DNA from: Neorhizobium tomejilense
GTDB taxonomy: Bacteria; Pseudomonadota; Alphaproteobacteria; Rhizobiales; Rhizobiaceae
Length of the DNA stretch: 64,000 nucleotides
Assembly (NCBI GenBank): GCA_002968845.1
Contig: PVBG01000026.1
Span: 1 to 64,000, forward strand
Reading direction: 5' to 3'
The notes under the pieces are model-generated. The model was not told the DNA's origin, did not search any database, and worked only from the letters and a program-made list of their open reading frames with translations. The position numbers and the translations under genes were made by a program. Positions 53,190 to 61,006 of this stretch are shown in pieces. Every line of letters begins with the position of its first letter. The first letter of the stretch is position 1.

Positions 53190-54201
53190 ACCGCTGCTTA
53201 TTGCGCTTTGTATCATTCTCGCAGTGGAGGCTGCGAGCCATCTGGTGCCCGTGCCGCAGCGCTACAATTCCGATTTGCTGACGCTCGCGCCGCAGCAGAA
53301 GGAGCGCGTGACGAATATTTTCCTTATCGAAAAGATGAATACACTGGCGAATATGCCAGCACGGTTCCTGCAGTTCGGAGACAGTTCGGGATTCTACGGG
53401 CTGAAGCCGGAAATCGTGACGCAGCGCGTGAAAGGCGAGTGGCTCAACTTTGGCTGCTGCGCGCGTATGGGCTTCGGCGGCTACCGCACCTATGCGGCGG
53501 AGGTGCTGAAACACCAGCGCGCGGCGGGAGGCAACCCGACATTTATGGTGATCAACATTACACCCTATTATGCAGCAACGCGGGAGTTCGAGGAGAGCGA
53601 ACTACCGGAGGCGCTGCACCTCGCGTATGGCCAGCCATGGCGGTATGAATCATGGCTTGCAGGATGGCGTTTGAGCTTCACGAATTGGCTCTATCTCGGC
53701 AAGCCGGTGGATGAGTTTCTCGATCAGCGTACGGATAAATACTGGAGCGGCGATTTCAGCAATATGCGGCCGGAGTTGGACCGACTCAACCAGACGCATG
53801 GATGGATGGAGCGGCCAGGGCCGGCGAAGCCGATCACGATGGATGAGTGTGTATTTCCGGTCGATGAGGAACGGCTTGAGTGGTACGCACGCAGACAGCC
53901 GCAATTGTTGCTGCGCCGTGAGCTGAACGAGACCGCGAATTTTGCGAAGACGCAAGGGCTCACGTTGGTGCTGCTGTTCAACCCGGTGCCCTGCGAGGCT
54001 GAAAGAAGTGACAGTGCGGCGACGCTGCAGCGTGAGATTGAGGCATTTAAGGCAGAGTGGCCAGACGTCATCGTGCCGGTGGACTTCATCCGGCGCTATC
54101 CGCCCGAACTGTTCAAGGACATATGGCATCTGAATGTCGTGGGTGCGGAGCGCAATTCGCGCGAGATTGCCGAGGCGCTGGTGAAGGCGGGCGTTCGTTA
54201 G
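53164..54201 (+). CDS. SGNH-hydrolase-like acyltransferase partner
   Basis: 345 residues. One N-terminal membrane helix (LLIALCIILAVEAASHL) then a periplasmic domain. FLQFGDSSGFYG carries the GDS nucleophile block, and DIWHLNVVGAE near the C-terminus carries the Asp-x2-His pair, as in the AlgJ/AlgX/DltD group. It would take the acyl group delivered by the MBOAT protein and place it on the glycan. The ATG lies inside the MBOAT gene (26-base overlap), so translation is coupled. Its stop overlaps the convergent gene by three bases. Confidence 0.82.
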   Translation: MTSFISSFKPLLIALCIILAVEAASHLVPVPQRYNSDLLTLAPQQKERVTNIFLIEKMNTLANMPARFLQFGDSSGFYGLKPEIVTQRVKGEWLNFGCCARMGFGGYRTYAAEVLKHQRAAGGNPTFMVINITPYYAATREFEESELPEALHLAYGQPWRYESWLAGWRLSFTNWLYLGKPVDEFLDQRTDKYWSGDFSNMRPELDRLNQTHGWMERPGPAKPITMDECVFPVDEERLEWYARRQPQLLLRRELNETANFAKTQGLTLVLLFNPVPCEAERSDSAATLQREIEAFKAEWPDVIVPVDFIRRYPPELFKDIWHLNVVGAERNSREIAEALVKAGVR

Positions 54202-55175
54202 CGGATTGTGATGTTCGGAAGCGCAAGGCGACGCGACGGGCCTTTATGGACGATGACGTGATGTAGCCCGGCGCTTTTTGTTTCGAGCGTCAACTGGCGA
54301 GTTCCGGGTTTCAGCGTGAAAAGGTCGTCAGTATGGCAGGCGCCATCGAGGCATAAGGTGATTTCGCCTGCGTCGGCATCGGTAGTGAAATCGAGCAGGG
54401 CGCCGCGGCCCTCAAAGCCGAATGCGAAGCTGGCACGCGGTGCTGTGCTAGCGAAGTTTTGCCAGTTATTCGTGGTGGTTATGCGTTTGTCGTTAGGCTG
54501 ATAGTGTCCGGGACGCATCGGCTCAGGAGCGGGTAGGACGCGGATCCAGTCGAGGTCCATGCCTTTTCCCGCAAGTAGTTGCATGCTTGCGGTGTGCCGG
54601 CCGGACTTCAGCCCGTACACAAGCAATGGCTGCTGCCAGTCGAGGCGCGGGCCGTAGAGATTGATTGTCTGGCAGGCCTCGTCGATGCAGAGCTTCGCGG
54701 TGCGGCGGTCGTCGTAATGCACAAGGCCGACTTCGAGGCCGGCGCCTTCGAAGACGAAGCTGAGATCGCTGCGTGCGTCGAACGCGCTATGTACTTCGCC
54801 ATCGCTCGGTCCTTCGCGATGCTGATGCACCCAGCTGCCGCGATAGCGGATCGCGGAGGCGTCGCTGGCATAGAGACCGGGTTGAAGGGCATTTGTAATG
54901 GCATCGAGCGTGTCGATGCGTGCGGGGGCAGGGGTGACTTCAATCTTAGAAATGGTATCAAGATCGAGATAGTAAGGCTGGGATTGATTGGTGACGATGG
55001 GGCCAATATTGTCGATCGTCTGGCAAGTGCCGTTGATGCAGAGCTGCATAGGAGCAGCGGTCTTGCCATAGCCTCGCCAGATCGCGGCGCGCTGGGCGGT
55101 GAAGGTTTCGGCAAGGGCTGAGGCGCTCAAAAAAGCGAGTAATGCGGCGAGGGGAATAGTGCGGTGGAGGTGCAT
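54198..55175 (-). CDS. Secreted protein with three similar beta modules
   Basis: 325 residues. Signal peptide MHLHRTIPLAALLAFLSASA, cut near ALAE. Three related segments each contain a paired-cysteine strand: LCINGTCQTIDNIGP, LCIDEACQTINLYGP and LCLDGACHTDDLF, the second and third following FVFEGAGLEV and FGFEGRGALLDF. This looks like repeated jelly-roll, carbohydrate-binding-like modules, but I do not know the family. Convergent with the MBOAT/SGNH pair, so it may bind the acylated glycan; that is inference. Its start lies only 18 bases from the tRNA-Gly fragment. Confidence 0.72.
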   Translation of the reverse strand: MHLHRTIPLAALLAFLSASALAETFTAQRAAIWRGYGKTAAPMQLCINGTCQTIDNIGPIVTNQSQPYYLDLDTISKIEVTPAPARIDTLDAITNALQPGLYASDASAIRYRGSWVHQHREGPSDGEVHSAFDARSDLSFVFEGAGLEVGLVHYDDRRTAKLCIDEACQTINLYGPRLDWQQPLLVYGLKSGRHTASMQLLAGKGMDLDWIRVLPAPEPMRPGHYQPNDKRITTTNNWQNFASTAPRASFAFGFEGRGALLDFTTDADAGEITLCLDGACHTDDLFTLKPGTRQLTLETKSAGLHHVIVHKGPSRRLALPNITIR

Positions 55176-55192
55176 GGGCACTCGTTTTGAAA

Positions 55193-55218
55193 TGGAGCGG
55201 GTAGAGGGAATCGAACCC
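55193..55218 (-). other. tRNA-Gly 3'-end fragment (attachment-site footprint)
   Basis: On the minus strand the 26 bases read GGGTTCGATTCCCTCTACCC then GCTCCA: the T-arm, the 3' acceptor strand, discriminator T and CCA of a glycine tRNA. The 5' half of a tRNA is absent. This is what site-specific integration into a tRNA gene leaves at the far end of an island. Confidence 0.7.
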
Positions 55219-55566
55219 ACGCACAACGAATTTCGGATGGCATTATCACCCCTGTGGATCCGACGTCAAATTATGAAACGGAGCGGCATACCAATTTGAT
55301 CGGGGACAGTGCCGTGAGCACCTACGTAAGTTCGTTAGTTTTGAATCGGTGCAGTTCACGATCGGCGTCGAAAGCTGCTCCCCGCCTCCAATACCTTCGC
55401 TGCTCTTCCAAGCTCCTGCTCTTAGCGCCGAGTGGCTGACGCGCGTTTCACGGTGAGCGGAAAAGCGGGTGATGCTGAGGCCCTGGCTGTCGACTCGGGG
55501 CGGCGCTCACCGGCGCCGGCGCCGAACGCTTGAATGCAAGCGCACCTGGGCCACCTATGCCCTCCG
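55219..55566. other. No intact gene
   Basis: Between the tRNA fragment and the ligase scrap; only short, unconvincing frames. A GC-rich patch at 55495-55530 (GGCGCCGGCGCC) stands out but carries no motif. Confidence 0.35.
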
Positions 55567-55680
55567 ATGAAATTTCTCGAACCCTGTCTGCTTACTCTGC
55601 AACCCGTCAGTCCGCCTGCGACGCCTGGTTGCATGAGATCAAGATCGACTGGTGGGGCTGCCAATTGATCAAGAAGGCCC
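55567..55680 (+). pseudogene. ATP-dependent DNA ligase N-terminal scrap
   Basis: MKFLEPCLLTLQPVSPP is the start of LigD-type ligases; after a frameshift AWLHEIKIDWWG gives the active-site region, where the catalytic Lys is in HEIK. Nothing of the rest remains. Confidence 0.5.
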
Positions 55681-55776
55681 CAGCACACCCATTTCTTCAG
55701 CGGGCAAAACCGATTAGGTTTCATGCCCTCCGTTGTCATGGTAAATCATGGTCGTGTTGGTGTGGGGCAGGTTGAA

Positions 55777-56205
55777 ATGAAGTTTGATTTCGCATCGGAT
55801 TTTCTCGGATGCCAAGGAATCGTTTTCTTTGACGGCGAGTGTCGATTCTGCCGGTGGGCCCTCAAAAACCTTCTGGCAAGAGACCTCACTAGAAAGCTGA
55901 AGGTCTGCAATGTGCGATCTGATCGTGGTCGGGCCCTGATGGAAAGCTATGGACGCCGGCCCGAAAGCACGTTTGGATACCTCACTCCTAAACGAATGCA
56001 TTTTAACGTCGAAGCTTACGACGCTCTATTGAACGGACCTGCGCCAATCCCGGGTCTCGGAGTGATGGTCGCCAAGATACCGCGTCCTTTGTCCGAACTG
56101 GCTTACTTGGCTATAGCCAACAACCGGCCGTTTTTCTCAAGATTGGTGCCGCCCAAGGCTGATGTGACCATAGATTCAAACCGCTACATCGCCGACGGGA
56201 TGTAG
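55777..56205 (+). CDS. DCC-family (DUF393) thiol oxidoreductase-like protein
   Basis: 142 residues from ATG 55777 (GGGGCAGG upstream); longer starts at 55723 and 55738 exist. IVFFDGECRFCRWALKNLL is the Asp-x3-Cys-x2-Cys motif that names the DCC family, a thioredoxin-like fold. FGYLTPKRMHFNVEAYDALL and RPLSELAYLAIANNRPFFSR fit the rest of the domain. Redox substrate unknown. A second DCC domain lies 1.2 kb downstream fused to an HTTM membrane protein, separated by IS debris, suggesting that the two worked together. Confidence 0.82.
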   Translation: MKFDFASDFLGCQGIVFFDGECRFCRWALKNLLARDLTRKLKVCNVRSDRGRALMESYGRRPESTFGYLTPKRMHFNVEAYDALLNGPAPIPGLGVMVAKIPRPLSELAYLAIANNRPFFSRLVPPKADVTIDSNRYIADGM

Positions 56206-56334
56206 ACGTGGTGCAGACTGTTTGATGATGTCCCCACCCACCACCAGCATTATGTTGAAAAAGGTCTAGCCTGCGCGCCCGCTCGTGATTCATTGGTCCC
56301 GTTTTGATTGGGAGTTGATGGATGCGGCGGCGAC

Positions 56335-56935
56335 GTGAGATCGGATGAACTCTTCAGCTATGTCGATCTGGAGGATCGTGTTCGTAGGGATCATCCGCTG
56401 CCGTCAATCCGGCAGATCGTGAACGATGCGCTCGTTTTGCTGGAACGAGAGTTTGCAGCCCTCTATTCGCCGATTGGGCGGCCATCGATCCCGCCCGAGA
56501 AGCTGTTGCGCGCTATGCTATTACAACCTTCTACTCGATCCGCTCCGAGCAGCTGTTAATGGAACGGCTGGAATACGACCTTCTGTTCCGGTGGTTCGTC
56601 GGCATCGGTATCAATGACGCCGCCTGGAACCATTCAGTGTTCTTGAAGAACCGCGACCGGTTGCTCGAGTGAGACGTCGCTGGCAAGTTTCTGCGCGCAA
56701 TCCTTTCGCAGCCGAAAATAAAGCGGCTGCTGTGAACGGATCACTTCTCTGTCGAGGGAACACTGATCCAAGCTTGGGCGTCAATGAAGAGCGTCAAGGC
56801 CAAAAGATGGCTCGCGCAAACCTCCAGCTGATGGCGGCCGGAATGCGAAAGCAGACTTCTATGGCGAACGGCGCTCCAACGATACGCATGCTTCAACCAC
56901 CGATCCGGATGAAAGGCTCATGCGGCGGCCCATTG
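56335..56935 (+). pseudogene. IS5-family transposase remnant
   Basis: In pieces over three frames: SDELFSYVDLEDRVRRDHPL with GRPSIPPEKLLRAMLLQ, then FYSIRSEQLLMERLEYDLLF and NDAAWNHSVFLKNRDRLLE, then AGKFLRAILSQPKIKRLL, and later an Asn-Asp-Thr-His-Ala-Ser-Thr-Thr-Asp-Pro block. This is the N-terminal half of an IS5-type transposase with frameshifts and an in-frame stop; the catalytic C-terminal half is missing. Confidence 0.8.
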
Positions 56936-57018
56936 TTAAAATGGGGCGCTGACCGCAAAAAGGAGCGCGTAACCCGCGGGGCGGTATGATCCGGAATACA
57001 AACCAGGAGCAGCAGGCC

Positions 57019-57094
57019 ACACGCTGGCCCATTCGCTGAAGCTGAGATTGGTGGTGATGGTAACGCTGGTGCGCTCGTAGAGCTTGCTCAGCAG
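57019..57094 (-). pseudogene. IS21 IstB fragment
   Basis: LLSKLYERTSVTITTNLSFS followed by EWASV is a well-known block of the IS21 helper ATPase IstB. It is cut off right after WASV, where FGDAKMT would follow. Only about 25 codons remain. Confidence 0.6.
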
Positions 57095-57429
57095 GCGAAC
57101 TCCAGCCCGTCCGAGCGAATGCGATCCTCGAGTTCCTCGACCTCGGAATTACCGACGATGGGTTCTGGCCCTGGCTCATAAAGCCGGGCGCATCTTCGCT
57201 GCAAGCGACCTAAAGAGCGGTTGATCCCGGCCGACTTCGCCACCAGTCCGGCCTACTGGCCGTAGTTGGCCACTTGGCGGGGGTTGGCTTTCGCGATCGT
57301 GCCTTGAGCTTCGCTCGATTCTAAAGTAAGCGTTCGCTTGGGCAGAGGTCATGGAAGCAGGAGGCGCTAAGTTCCAGGCGCTAAACGCTAAGCCCAAATG
57401 AGACTTAGCGAAAAAATCGAAGGCGACGA
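57095..57429. other. Decayed accessory DNA
   Basis: Short minus-strand frames with a coding-like look (for example KANPRQVANYGQ and NRSLGRLQRRCARLYEPGPE) but several stops; no family recognised. Probably transposon debris. Confidence 0.3.
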
Positions 57430-59481
57430 TTGGGCATGGTTGATGCGACTGGTATATCAGCGGGCGTGAAATCCCTTTTAAACGTACACCGTAGCAAAGG
57501 GACCCTCGTAACCAGCCTGATATTCATCATTGCTCTTTCCTTGGTCGCTCTTACCGGAACCTGGGACTGGTTCGCGAAGCGCTTTTTCGGGTTTTTTCCG
57601 CTGCTGATCGGTTTGTTCGTACTCGGCATCCACCCCGTTGTTAGAGTGAAGGCCGCAGTCGTCCTAAGTAGTCTTGCGGATTGGCTCGCTAGACGCGGGG
57701 CCTTCGTATCAAATCCAGAGGAGGAAGCACCGAAATTCGCGCTGATCCGAATGGCATTTGGGCTCTTCATGATCGAGCGCGCCTTCTGGATAATCTCCTA
57801 TCTTGGTCCTTCGGACTGGGGGCAGCCATCGATTTGGCTGACTGCCATGACGGGATTGCTCTGCGGCGTCTTGGTGACAGCGGGTCTGCTGACGCAGTAC
57901 GCCCTCGTGTACCTCATCGTTTTTCAGTGGCAGATAGGAGACATACTGCTCCGCACCACCACATTGGGAAACTGGATCGCAGCGATGCTTTCAGTGCTTC
58001 TGATTTTCGCAAACGCCGGCGCGAATTTTTCGCTGGACCGGCTGCTTATGAACAGAGGCACGTTCGCGTCCAAGGCCATTTCAACGTTCTACTATGGCAA
58101 CGGATTACCAAGCGAATCCGGGCTGCAGCTCGCAAAGTTGATGACGCTCGCCTGTTACTGGTGCGTGTGCCTGTACTCGCTTTCGATCCATCTGGCGGAG
58201 CCCGCGTGGATGTCAGGTTCGGCCGGCCCACTGCTACTCACCAATAACTTCATGTCCAGATATTCGAGTGAGTTTAGCTGGCTGCTTTCGCAAGGTCCGA
58301 TCCCGGTTTTCCTAGCGCGTGTATCCCTCTGGACGATGTTGCCATGGTATCTTCTACTGCTTCCGTTTGTGCTTCTCGGCGGTGTGTTTCGCAAGTATGT
58401 AATCGTATGGGGCTTGCTGTTCTTCGGGCTGAGCCTGTTCGTCCTCCAGCTCGGGTGGCTGGCCCAATTCGAGTTCCTGTTCCTCGCCGCTTTGTTTTGG
58501 ACCAAGACGTTCATCACTGGCGCAAGCAGGTTGCAGGTGGCGTATGATGACCGCTGCAATCTATGCGATGGAACGGTAACGTTCGTAAAGGCCGTCGATC
58601 TCTTCAGGCGAGTCCACCTCAAGCCGCTATCCAAGAACATTCCTTGGCTTCTCGAAGTCGGCATCGATCCCGACGACGCTCAAAAGGACCTTTACGCTGT
58701 GGATGCCAGCAAAGGGAAGGCCGTCAAAGGTTACGAGTTTTACGTGCTTTTATCAAAGCACGTATTCCTTTTGCTGCCGTTTCATCCGTTGTTGGTAATC
58801 GGTCGATATTTGGGTGGACCGGCAGTCTACAGGTTCGTTGCCGAGCGCCGGACGAGGTTGTTTGGCGTCTGTCAAATCCCTACGCGAAAGCCAGAGTATA
58901 CGCTGCTGCAAACGGGTCAGACGGTCCACAAGCACATCGTTCCGGGCGATCCCATCTCCACCGTTTTCTGTCACGTGGTGATTCTGCTTGCGTGCTTTGT
59001 AATATCGCTTCCTATGCCGTACTTGATGGAAACCCCTCCGACGGTCCTGAGGAAAATCCAGAGATCCGTCGAAACGCCGACGAATGCAGCTGGTATCTAC
59101 GGGGTTGGACCAATCAACGTGTTCAACTCCACCGATCTTAAGATGGCTGAAAATTGGTTTACCCTCAGCAAGAAAACCAAGGACGGTCTCGAACAACTTC
59201 TTCCGATATTCTCGGAGGATGGGAAACGTCTAGCAGCTCACAGATCGGACCGGGTCTATTTTGGGCACACTATGGCGTTCAGGCGGGGGGTAATCGGGAA
59301 GGACGGCTGCCAATTTGAAGCATTTCGTCGGCAGGTTAGCTATTTGGTCGAAAACGAACACTTAGGCGGTGACACCCTCATTTATCGCCAGTACGTAGAG
59401 CCGCTACCCAGCGTGGATTTGCTACTGCGGGGTCAATATATGGCGAGCGAGAGACGACTGGTTTGCGAAGTGGCGTTCTAG
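57430..59481 (+). CDS. HTTM membrane protein fused to a DCC domain
   Basis: 683 residues from TTG 57430 with AAGG seven bases before; ATG 57436 is an alternative. About ten membrane segments in residues 30-365, including the HTTM-type region (FALIRMAFGLFMIERAFWII onwards). A DCC thioredoxin-like domain follows with Cys376 and Cys379 (VAYDDRCNLCDGTVTFVKAV). Another membrane helix (VVILLACFVISLPMPYLM) and a soluble C-terminal domain of about 140 residues end it. HTTM relates to vitamin-K-dependent carboxylase membrane cores, where a quinol/thiol relay drives chemistry. Activity here is unknown. Flanked by IS remnants and low GC, so laterally acquired. Confidence 0.82.
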   Translation: MGMVDATGISAGVKSLLNVHRSKGTLVTSLIFIIALSLVALTGTWDWFAKRFFGFFPLLIGLFVLGIHPVVRVKAAVVLSSLADWLARRGAFVSNPEEEAPKFALIRMAFGLFMIERAFWIISYLGPSDWGQPSIWLTAMTGLLCGVLVTAGLLTQYALVYLIVFQWQIGDILLRTTTLGNWIAAMLSVLLIFANAGANFSLDRLLMNRGTFASKAISTFYYGNGLPSESGLQLAKLMTLACYWCVCLYSLSIHLAEPAWMSGSAGPLLLTNNFMSRYSSEFSWLLSQGPIPVFLARVSLWTMLPWYLLLLPFVLLGGVFRKYVIVWGLLFFGLSLFVLQLGWLAQFEFLFLAALFWTKTFITGASRLQVAYDDRCNLCDGTVTFVKAVDLFRRVHLKPLSKNIPWLLEVGIDPDDAQKDLYAVDASKGKAVKGYEFYVLLSKHVFLLLPFHPLLVIGRYLGGPAVYRFVAERRTRLFGVCQIPTRKPEYTLLQTGQTVHKHIVPGDPISTVFCHVVILLACFVISLPMPYLMETPPTVLRKIQRSVETPTNAAGIYGVGPINVFNSTDLKMAENWFTLSKKTKDGLEQLLPIFSEDGKRLAAHRSDRVYFGHTMAFRRGVIGKDGCQFEAFRRQVSYLVENEHLGGDTLIYRQYVEPLPSVDLLLRGQYMASERRLVCEVAF

Positions 59482-59887
59482 CGGAACGGTCAACGTTTGT
59501 GGGGGGGCGACGGTCCATGTAATCATCCTGCATCAAGACTGGGAGGTAAGTTTGCCAGTCCTGAACCGTTTTGCCTTTCGTCGCGTGGGTCTCGGTCCAT
59601 TTTCCAGGGTACTTATATCCCATGCTACATTTTGGCGACCGAATCAGGCGGCGTGGGGTGACAGGAATCTCGTTTCATGGACGTCGAAGCAGCAGAATCA
59701 GGGTCGATAGACAAGGCCGGCCGAAGACGCCTTCGAGCTGTATGTCTTCTATCGAAATCTGTCCGGCAAGACGCGCGACGGCGCAGTCAAGCGGCACCCA
59801 ATCTATGCGACCTTCGCCGAGGTATATTCCATCCGCGTGATATTGCGAATCTAACGGTCGTTCCCCTGCCTTCACGGGAGGGTCGGA
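59482..59887. other. Gene-poor stretch with possible fragments
   Basis: A minus-strand frame at 59623-59378 begins MGYKYPGKWTETHATKGK and overlaps the end of the HTTM gene; a plus-strand stretch near 59725-59852 reads AEDAFELYVFYRNLSGKT. Both look coding-like but short, with no ribosome binding site or family match. I call no gene. Confidence 0.3.
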
Positions 59888-60400
59888 TTAGACGATTCCC
59901 ATCATCCGCATGCTCGACCAGAGAGCGCCGAATGCCACTAGCAGGATGATGCCACCGGCTGCGATGAACCAAAAGGACTTTTTCCGCTCCGACTCCTTGT
60001 CGAAATCCTCGTGGTCAACAGGATGATCGTCCTTCGTTGGCTGCTCCTGCGAATGGTCGAGCTGCTGTCCCTGTGCCGTGAGTTGGTTCAGCTCAACCCA
60101 GAGCTCTTTCGGGAGCACGCCGCCGTATCGGCCGCCTATCATTGTGGGGCTCATCAAGACACGAACCATTCCACTTGATTGTTCCGAGACCCTGGTCAGG
60201 CCATGGGCGATCAGCAGGCGCTGCCAATCTTCTTGAACTGTCACCACATACACTGACCGGACAGGGCGAACCCACTGAAAGGCGCCGATGACTTCTTTCA
60301 GCCTCTCATTCCACACTTCCCAGGATTCCCGATCGGGCGCATTGACGATCTCCCAACAAACAACGATGTGCACCCTCAGCACTCTCCTGTGAGACGCCAT
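59888..60400 (-). CDS. Hypothetical tail-anchored protein
   Basis: 170 residues from ATG 60400; the frame extends to ATG 60538, next to an IS end, but the extra N-terminus looks non-coding. The soluble part (RVLRVHIVVCWEIVNAPDRE, VRPVRSVYVVTVQEDWQRLL, VLMSPTMIGGRYGGVLPKEL) suggests an alternating strand-helix ferredoxin-like fold. An acidic/charged linker leads to a single C-terminal membrane helix (FWFIAAGGIILLVAFGALW). No family recognised. Context: island with HTTM/DCC genes. Confidence 0.55.
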   Translation of the reverse strand: MASHRRVLRVHIVVCWEIVNAPDRESWEVWNERLKEVIGAFQWVRPVRSVYVVTVQEDWQRLLIAHGLTRVSEQSSGMVRVLMSPTMIGGRYGGVLPKELWVELNQLTAQGQQLDHSQEQPTKDDHPVDHEDFDKESERKKSFWFIAAGGIILLVAFGALWSSMRMMGIV

Positions 60401-60591
60401 TTCCAACGGAAGCTTAATGCGCAAGAATTTCGCGCAAGCGCTCGCTAAATGCAATACGTCGCGCTGCCGCTGTGGGGCGTAATAGACCGCAGGGGGAAGG
60501 CCACGGCCAATTGATCTGAACCCTTCAAACTGGGCCATTTTTGGTTAGAGTTTCCGGCGCTATTTGCTGGCTGGGAAAGGCGCGGAAGACG

Positions 60592-60842
60592 ATGAAGGCA
60601 TCGCAGTTTTCGGACGCCCCGAAGGCGTTCACCCGGAAGCAGGGGGATGAGGGGGTACCGGTGGCGGAGATCTGCCGGAAGGCGGTATCAGCCAGGCGAC
60701 CTATTTCAATTGGAAGAAGAAATGCGCTGGCATGCTGCCGCCGGAGATGAAGAAGCTAAAGCAGCTCGAGGACGAGAATGCGCGGTTGAAGAAGATCGTC
60801 GCCGATCTGACGCTTGACCGGATTGCGCCGGGTTCAATCTAA
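60592..60842 (+). pseudogene. IS3-family OrfA remnant
   Basis: MKASQFSDAPKAFTRKQGDE and VPVAEICRKA, then after a one-base frameshift QATYFNWKKKCAGMLPPEMK and QLEDENARLKKIVADLTLDR: the helix-turn-helix plus leucine zipper of an IS3-type (IS407-like) OrfA. OrfB is missing. The bases TTAGAGTTTCCGGC just before (60544-60557) resemble the element's left end. Confidence 0.82.
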
Positions 60843-61006
60843 ATCGTCTGGCGGTCACTCCGCGAAAAGCCATTCTTCCCCTACTCGAATGGATGGAATC
60901 ATCAATGGAAACGCTGTATGAGGTCTCAACTACTCGGGCTGGTGCCGGTGATCGTGGTAGACAGATATGAGTTCCTTCAGTCAATCGTTGAGCAGTGAGT
61001 AGCTGA

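Noticed and set aside
51765..55175. A phage-defence system between the two tRNA marks
   Set aside because: The genes have clear acyl-transfer motifs (MBOAT histidine, SGNH blocks); there are no nuclease, helicase or toxin motifs.
55193..55280. A complete tRNA gene on the minus strand
   Set aside because: Only the T-arm and 3' acceptor strand are present; no anticodon arm or 5' acceptor strand can be folded from the adjacent bases.
59888..60400. A Cas2-like nuclease
   Set aside because: The weak ferredoxin-like pattern is not backed by a catalytic Asp at the first strand, and there is no cas gene or repeat array nearby.
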